Source: Polytrichum commune
Lineage: Eukaryota > Streptophyta > Polytrichopsida > Polytrichales > Polytrichaceae
Direction of reading: 5' to 3'
Assembly (NCBI GenBank): GCA_950295325.1
Contig: OX485805.1
Location: 49,562,758-49,626,757, forward strand
Length of the DNA stretch: 64,000 nucleotides
In this document: in pieces, positions 33,756-53,382 of the stretch
How positions within the stretch are numbered: the first letter of the stretch is position 1
Layout: every line of letters begins with the position of its first letter
Made by a program: the position numbers and the translations under genes
Notes under the pieces: generated by a model
What the model was told of the DNA's origin: nothing
The model's input: only the letters and a program-made list of their open reading frames with translations
The model's database searches: none

Positions 33756-34467
33756 TAACATGCATTCAAGTTACATACAGTATACTATTAGAAGCACTGA
33801 AAAGACAAGCACTGATAACTCTTGATTCCAATGACACCTAATTCTTGCAAGTGAGTACCAATATACAAGCCAATTCCCATCATATTTCTTCATCTTTTTG
33901 TGTAAGCTGCAGACGTTACTGTACTGATGAAATAACGATGCTCTCAGCAAGCATAGTAAGCATCAAACCTTTTCAAAACTAACTTTCATCCCAGTTAGCA
34001 GGCTCATGCCAACCTGGCCCGTGATTTCAACCCCAGCATGCACTAACTGGGATACTAATAAAAATATCGTCTCTACTTGGTCACCTAGGACCAGGGGTTG
34101 CATTGGAAGCTGTCTGGCTTGACTTAACTGAATTATGCACGTAAATTGCAAAGGTCATAAAAGAAGAGCACCTTGCACGAAGCACAACTCCACTATACCA
34201 CTTTGAAGCTTACACAAGTTGTTGCCTCAAGTTTTCCCCAAGTGGAATACTGCAAGCCTGCAAATTTCATGAAAGTATATTACAATGGTCATCGACCTTG
34301 GCACCATGTGGATGCACAAAAGGGATCTGATCAGAAAGACCCACATCCTTATGAAAATTACAGTGAAGCTAACGCAAGGTCCGTGACTCATTCCATGTTC
34401 TCAATCGGACACTGATTTTGCCAGCCTCAGGAACACTTTTTCTGGTGTGTGCTTGCAAACAATCTCT
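33756..34467. other. Downstream flank of MCM3; no gene recognised
   Basis: This stretch lies 3' of the MCM3 stop and probably holds its 3' UTR and poly(A) site. No other feature is supported. Confidence 0.4.
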
Positions 34468-42568
<8,101 letters not shown>

Positions 42569-42918
42569 TTTTCCTCACTCCTTTGCTCCTGCCGAAGATT
42601 CCTTCAAACCACACTTCCACAGATACAATGCGCTACTCGAAGATCCCTCTCCGACAAATTCTAAGGCTCCGAAGACCCCACAGCATTATTATCTGCTTTG
42701 TTCTTGTTTCCCCCCGTGTTCAGAGCTGTCACGTGGAAAATCGCAAATGCAACGCGAACCCAGGAGTCTGAGGAAGTTGCAAACATCCTCCGAGCTCCGC
42801 AGGTTGGTATGTGCGAGATTGAGTGTTGGGTAGGTCGTCGTTGTTGTTGTTGGGGTGTGGCTATGGCGGGCGGGGGGAGGAGTGGCCATGGCCGGCACAT
42901 GCGTGGGGGTGGTTCCCC

Positions 42919-42945
42919 TTGGCGGGAAGGCAGTTGGCGCCAAAA
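42919..42945. promoter_or_regulatory. Two E2F-type sites upstream of MCM3
   Basis: TTGGCGGGAA at 42919-42928 and the palindromic TTGGCGCCAAAA at 42934-42945 fit the E2F/DP consensus (TTTSSCGC type). They lie about 350-375 bp upstream of the MCM3 ATG. E2F control of MCM genes at G1/S is established in plants and animals. Use of these particular sites is inferred. Confidence 0.7.
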
Positions 42946-43869
42946 AATGTACATTCATCCATTGTGAACGTTTCTCATACATTTTGTATTTTCATCCAGT
43001 GGTGTTTGCTCTTTGGACTCTTGCTCCTCCTTTTCCATGTCCATAACATTATTGTGAGTTCATTCATGTGGACTTGCATTAGTTGTGGCATCCATGATTA
43101 TACTCTTGAGGTTCACATGAACAAATGCACACTGCTTCATAATGTTGTGTTTGTCGTCCTTTGACCTTCTTTTAATAAATTCAACATCCAAACTTAATTT
43201 ATAAGCAATCGCATATCCAAGAGCAGCATGGTTTTCAAAACTCGTCGTGTTTTTCATCCATGTGGATGTGATATCATTCATAATTTATGAGTTTGTTTAT
43301 GAGACAAACGGTTATAATTGATGACCAGCTCAAGTAGGTGGATGACTCGTCATTGTCATGGCTCATCTTTCACTCTCGTCTTGTTGGTTATCTAGCCCAT
43401 TATATCACATATGTCTTGACTAACATGAGCATCTCAGCAAATCACGTGAAAACACACTACTTATAACTATCCAATATGGACATTTTTTCCCAAATGACAA
43501 AGATTTTAAAGGGTATATGGGGATGCCAATGAAACCATTTTTGCTTCAATTCACTTGTGCAAATAGATAGCAAGTGTAACTACTTCTAACAAATTAACAT
43601 GTCATAAATATCATGAAATGTTTTTCTTAGTGAAATGAATACGAGTTTTTCTTAATCATCAATTGTGAAGGTGGATGCAACATCAAATTCTTGGGAAGAC
43701 TCACTTTGAGGGTCCATGTATAATGCATTAGGAAGGTTTTGCAACTTAAATGATAATTCAAACATCGCTTCTCGTTATTGTGAACATGTTGAAATCTTAT
43801 TTTGCACTCCACTCTCAAGCCTATTAAAAAACCTCTCCCTACCTTACATTTCTATTTTGTGTCAGATTT

Positions 43870-43871
<2 letters not shown>
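42946..43871. other. Upstream flank of MCM3; no gene recognised
   Basis: No divergent gene is evident beyond the E2F sites. Confidence 0.35.

Positions 43872-43902
<31 letters not shown>
43872..43902. repeat. (AG)n microsatellite, about 31 bp
   Basis: An uninterrupted AG dinucleotide run. The open frame passing through it has no other coding support. Confidence 0.95.
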
Positions 43903-43904
<2 letters not shown>

Positions 43905-45929
43905 TCATTTAGGAGGTTCCGTGGAAACTTAGGTGTCATGGATGGTGATGGGATGGATGACTCAATATTGGAACCCTCGTTCCTTCACCCAAAAAATTTG
44001 TATGGACCACTAGTCGAGTGCTAAAATCTTTATTTTAAACATTGCATATGGTTTATTTTATGATATTGTTAAAATTATATATTCTAAAAAATGATTCATG
44101 TTAGCAATTGAAAGGGGATTTCAATTTACCACATTATGCCTTCTTTGGATTATGTGTGTGTTGGTTATAAGGGTTCAAAGTTTCATCGGTAGATTATCCA
44201 AACCCATCAAGGAAGCATGATGTGAAGAGGGTGGACATCCTCACAATCAACATGTACTTATTGTCATGCAAGATTTTGTGGTGTTGTTTTGGGCACAATG
44301 TTAGTTTTAACACCTTGTACTTAACTTACATCACAATTTTTTTCAGTGAACTGCAATCCTTTTCATGCGTAGCAAAATATATTTTATTGAACACTTACTA
44401 ACTTATAATAAAATGTTATAATGATGAACATCTGTGACACCAAATATGATTACCATTGTTTGATTTTGGGGCATGAGTTGGGGGGGGGGTCGTAAATATT
44501 TAAAGTTCAATTTGCAGTGCCAATTGTAGAGGAGGACTAAGAAGAATAAATCATCCTTTGTGTATCATATCCCTATAAAGTAGAGGTGAAGCCTTGATAA
44601 AGGCAAGGTGTTGCTAGAAGCAAATGTTTTCACATGGTTGTTGAAAATACTCGATCCTTGAGAGTCAAGGTGAAATGTGAGTTGATATTATCTTTGATGA
44701 CTATAATCAATAGCATTTATTTCATTCCTAAACACACTAAGTAACCATTATGTTTGTGTTACTATTTGGGGTTACGCAATGCAACAATGTCTTACTCGGG
44801 AGTTCAATTTTTCCTAACGAGAGTACAAAGGTTGTTTGGACATTATAGAACATGAACGACTTCGCGTGGTAAAATATTACATTCTCATTGAATATGATAG
44901 CACTATGTAACTCCGAATAATAACACACACTAACTTGGATCATCGTTGTAGTAGTAGTAACTTAAGTTCTAAATTCTTTGGTTATTTCATCGCTTCTTGC
45001 ATACTGATGCATACTAGAGCTTCAATGAACACAAATGCATATGAGGGCAAGGAAGACATGAGGAAGATATAAGGCGAGAAGGAAAGGAGAGAGAATAGGA
45101 GGAAAAGCCTCATGGAGGGGAGCATTGATTTGCTTTAGTACATGCTTGGGCTTTGGTCACATGTCTTTTGAGTTAAGAATGTATAGTGTTCTCATCTAAG
45201 GGGTCCGGTCCACTTTCAAGTATTTGCAACTCTTTGAAGTTGATCATTTTCTAATGTGAAATTTCAAATTTATTCAATAGATAGATCGATATAATGGAAT
45301 CAATTGTTTTATGGTTAAATTTGATTGTAGTGTGTCTGTGCGCCCCGGCAAGGTACAAGCTAGCAAGAGAGAGAGACACTTGACCCTTAACCCTAACCTC
45401 GATGTATTGATCATCTTGAACTCTCCATTATAAGTTGGGCAACTTTCTATGTCTCTTAATGACCCACAAAGAAGAAGAAGAAGTTTGGTCTCCAGATAGG
45501 GGCCAAAGTGAATAGTGTGTTCATTTGGAGAAACATCAGTGGCCACGTCCTAAAGGGCAATAGTGTAACCTTAGATTCTAAACTACTTTGTTATGTTCAG
45601 GGAGTAGACACTATATTAGTAGCCATTAGTCGTTAACGATAACAAGTAGATTGTAATCATAGTCGGTGAGTAATTTTCAAAGTATTTCTCAAAGAGGTAG
45701 ATTTCAAGGGCGTGTTTTGGTATCACTCCCCCCACCTTTCTAGAGCAATGGAGAATGATGCGGAATTGCAGGGTGACAACCTCACCACCATCACTACGTT
45801 GTCCTTTGTATATAGATTACACGCATTTTCACCTTGGGCAGTATTGGTGGGGGGCAACTCAAGATGTGAACGTCTAGCGTTGGCCTAAGGTAAGTGGTTT
45901 TTTATTGTCATCTAAGAAACGATTTGATA
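43903..45929. other. Intergenic; no gene recognised
   Basis: AT-rich, with a nine-G run near 44479. No exon or transposon end could be identified. Confidence 0.4.
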
Positions 45930-46140
45930 ACCACATTTGAGTGGAGTGTGATTAGGTGTCAATGTAAGAACAAACACCCAAAAGGCATGTGTTTAAAATA
46001 TAAAAATTACTATAGGCTCAATAGAAACATAATGTGTGTGTGTGGGGGGGGGGGGCTATATGACCATTTAATGTCTACTAGAATCTTCACTTTGATAATG
46101 AATAAAATATTCATACGAGCTCCAAAAATTAATGAGGAAA
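45930..46140 (-). repeat. R1 core plus adjoining segment, left member of a direct pair
   Basis: An inverted R1 core (GAGTGTGATTAGGTGTC ... GGCATGTGTTTAAAA) is followed by a 12-G run (46044-46055) and then GACCATTTAATGTC, AGAATCTTCACTTTGATAAT and GAGCTCCAAAAATTA. The same succession recurs at 48160-48412, on the other side of the pogo-like element. Confidence 0.65.
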
Positions 46141-46470
46141 ATGTCTCGGGGGGGGGGTAGTCATTGGTTGGAGTAGCAATATACGTGCGAACAAATGATA
46201 GGGTATTTTAAAAACATGGGGGCAAAAATTTATAATTGAACTTAAGAGTAATATAGGGTATCAAAAATGGCACTGGACATCTTTAAAGTACTATAGGGTA
46301 TGGAATAATAGGGAATTTGGAATTATAAGTAATGCAAGCCAGTTTTCTATTAACCCAAAGTATAAATTTACATAATGATAGCATGTGAAAAAAAGAAAAG
46401 AATTGAAAGTAATACCCCCCTATAAAATAGTGGTTGTTCGCACCTATATCCTTAACTTTCTAACACACTG

Positions 46471-46488
46471 CCCCCCCCCCCCCCCCCC
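46471..46488. repeat. 18-C homopolymer
   Basis: Eighteen consecutive C bases about 70 bp left of the pogo-like element. Followed by GAGGAAAATGTCT, which also follows the segment near 46133 and its G run. Confidence 0.9.
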
Positions 46489-46557
46489 GAGGAAAATGTC
46501 TATGACCACAAATTTGAATTGGTAACCATCTTGCAATAATTGCATGTTCATAAGGTA

Positions 46558-48140
46558 CAGTCTAACCTTGATAATGTCACACCATCCGTTTAACCAAAAA
46601 GAGTGATATAAACAAGGTGTGACATATTTGATAATGTCACATTTTGAAGATTTGTGCATAATGTGATATTATAAAAAAAATAGGTAGAAAATCAAAATAA
46701 AATTACAATGTAAAAAAGAAAATAACAAATACGAGACTTCAATGTTTTTGAATGTAAAATCTAATTCAAAATTGTGAATAACAACAAGAGCACATCATAA
46801 TGTGTCATTGAGATCAAGTAAAGACCTCTCACTAGAGACATAGAAGCTTCTAATGTCACATTGTTTTGTTGACGTTAAATGTGCAACACCAATTCTAATG
46901 AGTTTGTCATGGATTTTTTTCCATTCCTAACAACTCCAGAGTGTTGAAAATCTGAGAACCTTGGCTAGCCATAAAATTCATAACATCTTTAGCATATTTT
47001 TGTGCATCGCTTAGCTTCACTACTTTAGACTCATCATTAATGCTATCAACAATCAATGGGTCTACTTCCATGGAATCAAGAACATGTTCGCCATCTTGTA
47101 CTAATTGCACAAGCTCCTCAGTAGAATATTCCACCTCAAAATCATCTTCACCTTCCATGTTTATGTACTCCAAAGGACAAAGCTTTTCTACAAGCTTGCC
47201 TTCGACATCCAAACCCAAATTCAATGTGGCGATGAGATTGCCCAATTCCAAAGCTGCTTCCTCCATTTTGAACTTCATACGTTCATCAAAATTGTTGATA
47301 TCTGCATTCCACTCTGTAGGCAATATGGCGGACTTTCTCCAACAATTTCTAATGGTTTGATCATCTAATTCATGCCATGCCGCCCCACACCATAGCATAG
47401 CTTGAAATAGATCAACATTTAGTTTCCCCAAATCTTCATTTGAGTTGTTATCAATTTGTTGCAAAGTCCAGGCAACAAGCTTGCGCTTATATCACATTTT
47501 GAATGCTGCAATCACTCCTTGATCCAAAGGCTGAACAACTGAAGTCACATTTGGTGGAAGGAACAAGATAGTGATATGGGAGAGTACAAAAACATTAAAC
47601 CCATCTACAACTTTCTTGACCTCACCATGAATATCATGGCTTCCTGCATTATCCATAATAATGCAAATCTTTTTGTCTTTCAATGCCATTCTTCGGTTCT
47701 CACTCTTCACCCAATGTGTAAAAACATCACCATTCATCAAGGTTGAATTGTTAGAATAATAGTGTACTGTACTATTTGGATCAAAATTCCGAGGAAAGCA
47801 TTTGGGACGCGCTAATTTGTGAATGAAAACAAGCTTTAATCGCTTCTTCCCTGAGATATTAGTGCACAATCAAGTTCCAAGAATAGCATTGCATTTATCA
47901 CAAGGGCGGCGCATGACCCTTTCGGCTACTACAATCTATCCATCCAACCATCACATACAATCCATCCATACTTGGTATTATCACATTTACACTACGGATT
48001 TTGGAAAAAAATAGTGACATTACCAAGGGTGATAGGGATAATAGCAAGGGAGTTTTACACTATGAAAATCGGTTTCAAACTTTTAGGTGACAATATCAAG
48101 GTGTTCTATTAACAAGGGTGACATTATCAAGGTTAGACTG
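46558..48140. mobile_element. Pogo/Tigger-type element 3 (1583 bp) with a dead transposase
   Basis: Perfect 23-bp terminal inverted repeats at 46558-46580 and 48118-48140 start CAGTCTAACCTTGATAATG. TA flanks both ends (46556-46557 and 48141-48142). Subterminal copies of GATAATGTCAC occur at the left (46571, 46633) and complementary GTGACATTA / GTGACAATATCAAGG forms at the right (48014, 48088). The interior carries DDE transposase remnants on the minus strand. The perfect ends suggest it moved recently through a transposase encoded elsewhere. Confidence 0.92.
46907..47925 (-). pseudogene. Tigger-type DDE transposase, truncated and broken
   Basis: From about 47925 the minus strand reads CDKCNAILGT, stop, LCTNISGKKRLKLVF and KLARPKCF, then the second catalytic region IIMDNAGSH and HITILFLPPNVTSVVQPLDQ GVIAAFKM. 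After a break near 47490 it continues as IRNCWRKSAILPTEW and an acidic tail (YINMEGEDDFEVEY) to GMEKNP. IMDNAGSH with LPPNVTSVVQPLDQG is the signature of the DDE_1 domain. The N-terminal helix-turn-helix and first catalytic part are missing, and an in-frame stop and a frame break separate the pieces. It cannot make transposase. Confidence 0.85.
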
Positions 48141-48159
48141 TAGAGACATGCCTAATTAA

Positions 48160-48412
48160 GGCACTTATCTTAATTGGGCACTTTTACATTGAGTGGATTT
48201 GAGTGATACATGGTTTGGTGTGGCTCCCAAAAACATATATTATAAGGACATGTGTTTAGAAAGTATTGGATTGCATGCTCAAAACAAGGTAATGTTTTTA
48301 AACTGAATAGTCTAACATAATTGAGGGGGACCTAGACGACCATTTAATGTCCACGAGAATCTTCACTTTGATAATGAATAAGATATTCATATGAGCTCCA
48401 AAAATTATGAGG
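48160..48412 (-). repeat. R1 core plus adjoining segment, right member of a direct pair
   Basis: It has TAATTAAGGCACTTATC, GTGTGGCTCCCAAAAA and ACATGTGTTTAGAAAG, then GACCATTTAATGTC, AGAATCTTCACTTTGATAAT and GAGCTCCAAAAATTA in the same order as 45930-46140. Confidence 0.65.
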
Positions 48413-48774
48413 AAAGTGGCTACGGCCTCGATTCATGGCCACTTTGAACACGATACTGAGAGCCCATGACCATTACATTTCAAGCACTCTCATTGGTGGA
48501 AAAGGTGGAGCTGGTCCATGTTCGCTTCACACTACACTCGAGGGACCAACGGAGTTTGTAAATGCAAGATGGATGCAAAGTCTACATGGATTCCTACATG
48601 GCATCGAATGCATCATGTTTCATGGTCACTTGGACTATTTTCAAAAACCACCTCTTGGAGGTAGTTCTAACACAAAACCGAGAAACCATGGCACTCCGAA
48701 CGCTCACATCCGTTGATTTATTGTATTCAATCATGTGTGAGGACCCGTATGAATAGAAATTCATTGAAATAGCA

Positions 48775-48938
48775 TTTGGTTGAGGGCCCCGTCACATATG
48801 ACTTCACACTACTCTTGAGGATCTGTGAGCACACTACATGATTTTGGAGGTGTCTTGGGACAACCTTAGGACACTCTCTTTTGGGGTTTCATAATTTCAT
48901 GGTCATGGCTCTTGGCTCGTGTGTGAAGTGGCCCTCAG
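48775..48938. mobile_element. MITE-like repeat R4-related, copy 2
   Basis: Left end GAGGGCCCCGTCACATATG and right end CGTGTGTGAAGTGGCCCTC form an imperfect inverted pair. The right end equals that of the R4 copy at 24070-24672. Confidence 0.45.
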
Positions 48939-48957
48939 ATTCGTTAACCTTCTTATA

Positions 48958-49285
48958 CTAAGGCCCACTTTACACTAGGAATCAAGGTCAAGGGCCGAGG
49001 AAAATCTCGTGATCTTATTGGTTGAGAGCTTAAGGCCATCCCGAAGAGCTTTAGACTAGGAGTCAAGGCCAAAAATTAATTGAATATTATAATCTATAAA
49101 TTATTGGCCTTGAAATGGCCCCCAAGGCACAGAAGGAACCCGCATGAATTGGGGGGGCAACAAAGGGCCTTGGGGCCAACGAGTACACAAACTTGAGACC
49201 AGCTCGAGCTTCAAAAGGACTCAAATATTGGTTAAGTTGGCCCCAAGATTTCACGGCCTTGACTCCTAGTGTAAAGCGGCCCTAA
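48958..49285. mobile_element. MITE-like repeat R4-related, copy 3 (328 bp)
   Basis: The ends CTAAGGCCCACTTTACAC (48958) and GTGTAAAGCGGCCCTAA (to 49285) belong to a roughly 28-bp inverted repeat that continues inward as TAGGA(A/G)TCAAGG. The body has CAAGGGCC / GGGGGGGCAAC phrases. It lies about 290 bp upstream of TIM9. Confidence 0.65.
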
Positions 49286-49570
49286 ATGCATGTTTCAAAT
49301 GTTAGGAGAAGTGGAGGCTAGTTGGATAAAATAGCCATTTAAGACCCATCTACCTTAGTGGCTACCTAATAAGTTTTTTGGTAGCTCCATTTTCCCTCTA
49401 ATAACTTCAGCCTTCTAGGGTTTCCTCCCTCCTTCAAGCTTCCAGTTAGGGTTTCCTGGGGTTTGGTGTTTACCCTTCCCCACTCTCTCTCTGTGTCCTC
49501 CTCCGGCATTCGAAGTTCTTGCGCTCGCAACGAGAATTGCTGCTCCTCTCGAATCCAGGGAGTTGCAGCC

Positions 49571-50001
49571 ATGGAGGCCGCCGATTTCGAAGCGTTGCCC
49601 GAGGAGGACAAGCACAGGATGTCCACCATGATCGACCACCTCCAAGTGCGCGACAGGTAAAATGTCTGAAACTAATGTTAGAAGATCGTTCCACTCGGCA
49701 AACACAAATATCTAAAGAATGCATCGACGATGATGATGTCTTGGTGGTGACACATATAACAAGTTTTGCTGATTTGTTGTTATCTGCGTGTTGGTTCGTT
49801 CTCGATTTTGCCAGTTTGAAGATGTACAACTCTTTGGTAGAGAGATGCTTCTGTCACTGCGTAGAGAGTTTCCGTAGGAAGACCCTGGACAAGCAAGAGG
49901 AGACATGTGTGAAGCGATGCGCTGAGAAGTACTTGAAGCACTCAATGCGGGTCAGCATGCGTTTTGCGGAGCTCAACCAGGGTAGCCCTACCCCTGACTA
50001 A
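49571..50001 (+). CDS. TIM9: TIM9, small Tim chaperone of the mitochondrial intermembrane space
   Basis: Exons 49571-49656 and 49815-50001 join at phase 2 (AG|T makes Ser) and give 90 residues. The protein starts MEAADFEALPEEDKHRMS and has the twin CX3C motif: CFCHC at 40-44 and CVKRC at 60-64, separated by 15 residues, within LVERCFCHCVESFRRK and QEETCVKRCAEKYLKH. This is the normal size and layout of plant Tim9. With Tim10 it forms the hexameric chaperone that escorts carrier proteins across the intermembrane space to the TIM22 complex; the cysteines form two disulfides through Mia40. The start is the first ATG, in a good context (GCAGCCATGG). A second intact gene lies at 55819-57194 in opposite orientation. 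Confidence 0.94.
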
Positions 50002-51288
50002 ATTAGGTTCAAGAAGCTGACAGGATACTGGTTGTATCGATGAATTGATCTTCTCATGCTCCATTCCTCATGCTTCCTGCATGACGTGATTGTAGCGATG
50101 ATGCCTTCCCAGGTGAAATACACGCATTATCTTTTGAACCTTCTCGAATGGAATGGAAAAAAGAAATGTTCTAAACACAGGATTTGAGTATTTTCCCTGA
50201 TAATTGAAGTTGAGAGACTGTGAGTGCTTTGTAGGGAAGGGATTATACTAAGAGGTATTTTCATACCAAGATAGTTTGTGGCATGGCGATGTCCCTATTG
50301 TGGAGCGCAGATTGCTACAACCTCTGATCAATCTCTTTCACATGTCTTACAATGCTTCTCAATCCTATGGTTATTTTTTTGCAAAATTGTGACATAAAAT
50401 GAATGTGGATCACACTTTCTTGATGTGCCTACTTTGCATTTCTTTTCTGTTCTTACAATGGATCAGTCACTGCAGAATGGTAGCAAGTTCTAATCCTCAT
50501 GAAGCTTCCTACTACCTTCTTGGTCTCCCTCACCCCTGAAAAAGTCTCGCTGCAAAAAATGTCGATCATCAGAAATTCACCAGTCCTCATCTGTTCAACC
50601 TAAGGATCCTGTGTCCGTCTTTCTGAGTTCTGTGCTTTGTGATCTGACCTATTGAAGATCTTCCAAGTCTAAATCCTGTAGGGGGTTGCAATGTGGAATG
50701 TGGTTTACTTAGATGGGGAGAAACTCAAGGTCCAATTGGCCATTGGTTTGTTTAATCACTGTGAACCACGGTGAGGAAGTGCCACCTGAAGGTGAACTTG
50801 AACCAACAGCATGTGGATAGTTGCCTGTGGCGAGTAGGGGAAATGATTCTCAAGTCTGGTTTGTCACCGCAACAGCTGCCTGAGAAATGGAAGGCAGGTG
50901 TATGCACACACTTAAGAGAGCATCCTCGTCGAGAGTACAAATTTGCACTCGTGTAATCACAAGTTTACCATTAAGCCATGTTGCGGGGGAATTGCTAAAT
51001 CTTGTTGGCATGGACTAGGATACTAGCTCTAATGATTCAAGTTTTGATAGGGGACCTAACAACGAGACAGTGATCTGTTATGGTTCTATTGAAAGACTGG
51101 TGAATTGCATTGACTAATTGTTTTTCTGAATTTCTTGCTGGACGCTCGGGCATCTTTGCCAGAGGAGGCAATGCATCAGGGGATTGATGGGATAATCTTA
51201 CCTTAACTGAGGCTGGTGCCTATCAGAGGGCATAAACCTGGTCTATATGATGTATGCCTTTGCTCAACAGGTATTGGAGACATGTCTC

Positions 51289-51291
<3 letters not shown>
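50002..51291. other. Downstream flank of TIM9; no gene recognised
   Basis: Probably includes the TIM9 3' UTR at the left. No further coding sequence, transposon end or RNA gene is supported. Confidence 0.4.

Positions 51292-51381
<90 letters not shown>
51292..51381. repeat. (GA)45 microsatellite, 90 bp
   Basis: An uninterrupted GA dinucleotide run. Its three frames stay open on both strands simply because the repeat has no stop, so the long frames through it are artefacts. Confidence 0.98.
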
Positions 51382-51383
<2 letters not shown>

Positions 51384-51904
51384 TTTGTACTTCAATCCAC
51401 TGCGTTCATTGGACTCACAAAAATGTTTTCTCTGACATGGGAGTGGTGCCATCTCGGTAAGCAATCATGAGAACGCAGTCAATTCTAGTAAAGCATGTAG
51501 GTCTTTTCTTTGGGACAACTTAGCCTCGGAGACCTGGATTAGTCCAGAGGACCTGCTTGAGATGAATATACCACAAACTTATGGGTGTCATGTTTTTACT
51601 GGACCTCCTTCATCTTGGTCATAGTGGTAGGGGTCCGATTCAAAGAGGTGGGCATCTAACCTTGGCTGCTTACCTTAAGGCATGTGGCCCTATGATGGGT
51701 ATTTCCAACTCCACATACAATTTGGACTCTTGGATCGGTTTAGAAAATTGTTCTCATCCAGTCAGCAATTGCGAAACAGAAAGATAGTCATGCCAAGTCT
51801 CCAAAATGGGAGTTGAGGTGCAAAAGTTTGATTTAAAAAGGAGAAGTGATCATATAGGTCATCCTGTTCCTGTTGACTGTGACACCTTAGACTGGTGTCT
51901 ATAC
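51382..51904. other. Intergenic; no gene recognised
   Basis: Nothing supported between the GA run and the R1 palindrome. Confidence 0.4.
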
Positions 51905-52160
51905 TATGAGCACATAGTCCAATCTCATTGTAGCATGTGTCTTTTGTGGTCTTTGTTCTTTAGTACAAGCCTTGCCGAATACCACTCCAATATATGTGTC
52001 TGGTTAAGAAGAGTGACCACATGAGGCTCACACACCTTAAGGGTATTAATCAAACACTAGTCTTATGCAAACGCCTATGTTTGAGTAGTATATGGCAAGG
52101 CTTGTAGTTAAGACTTGACACCATAAAGACACATGTTACAATAAGATTGCACTATGTGTT
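51905..52160. repeat. Two R1 copies in inverted orientation (palindrome)
   Basis: The first copy (51908-52022, +) has CACATAGTCCAATCTCATT, CATGTGTCTTTT, ACAAGCCTTGCCGAATAC and AATATATGTGTCTGG. The second (52050-52160, -) has the complements, with GTATATGGCAAGGCTTGT and AATAAGATTGCACTATGTG. The arms are about 105 bp with a 30-bp spacer around TTAAGGGTATTAATC. RNA from this stretch would fold into a long hairpin. Confidence 0.75.
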
Positions 52161-52599
52161 GAAAATGGGAGCACCATTTTCAGGTTCAATTGTTATGAAC
52201 ACAGTTGAAAGGGCCGAAGTGAACATGTAGAGAGGAATAGAATCTTCACTTTCACCTCTTACAACTTTGCATCTCAACTTTGACTTTTACACTTGAAATG
52301 ATAATATGTGATCCTACCCAACAACCAAAATTATATGAGGAGTTCAAAGTGTTTGTTATAGGCCCACTTACCTTAAGGGTTTGTGGTCATGTTGTGGTCA
52401 ATTTGGCATTCAATCTTGACCATTTGATTGTATTTGACAAATGTGAATCATGAAGATTGTCAATTCAAATTCTAGGTTTAGAGTAGAGATGCAAACGCAA
52501 ACGTTATAGGATAATCATCTCTTCCATTTTAAGTGATTGTATAAGCCCTCCCAATTGTGTAAATAACAAAGGAATCTAGAATGGTGTCTATATTTTGAG

Positions 52600-52720
52600 C
52601 ACATAGCACAGTCTTGTTGTAACATGTCTCTTTTTGTTGTCTGTTTCTAACTACAAAATTTGTCATATGCCACTCATTTATAGGGTATCTAATTAAGAGG
52701 AGTGACCACATAAGCCCGCA
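52600..52720 (+). repeat. Copy of dispersed repeat family R1
   Basis: GCACATAGCACAGTCTTGTTG, AACATGTCTCTTTTTG, CATATGCCACTCATTTA and TCTAATTAAGAGGAGTGACCACAT follow the family order. Confidence 0.6.
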
Positions 52721-53382
52721 TATCTTAATGTTCTCTAAAATTGGTTTTTTGGGGGTTTGCTAGGAATCGTAAAAAGAATGAGATTTGATGAATATATTTT
52801 ATTTCTTCATTATTAGGTTAGTGGGGCATTGAGGTTGAAATAATAGGCCACTTTGGTTCACTTGGTGTCCACTAACTCAGGTGGAAGTTATTTTTTTAGG
52901 GTTTGACACCTGATTGTTGGTTGAGAGCATCCCCACTCTAGATGGGGTAAAGAATTGTTTTGTCGAATCTCTAAGTTACCTCCTACCACAAAAACTTAAT
53001 AAACATGATGAATTTAAGATCCACAAAGGTATCAAGCATAAATATTTGAAAAATGTTGGATTATGTCATTGAAAATTGAAGGACATAACATTATTGAGAT
53101 CCATAACATTGTTCCTTGGGACTAACATGATTCCACATAACATTCCTCCACGTTCAGTTTGAATATGGGAATATCCATGACTATTTTGTGAAACACTATC
53201 AGTCCCACAAAACATTGTTATGGATATGAATAACGTTATGAAATGTTATGTTATTTAGAAATGCTCAAACTATGTAGAACCATGGGCTAATTTGGATGGA
53301 TAGAACAATCTATCCATACTTCGTTTGTAGAGAGTTGATTCATTCTCATGATATATCATTGCCTTGGCTCCCTCACTCCATG

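Noticed and set aside
51247-51464. Three overlapping frames through the GA repeat (Arg-Glu or Leu-Ser repeats)
   Set aside because: A pure GA repeat has no stop codon in any frame, so the frames carry no information.
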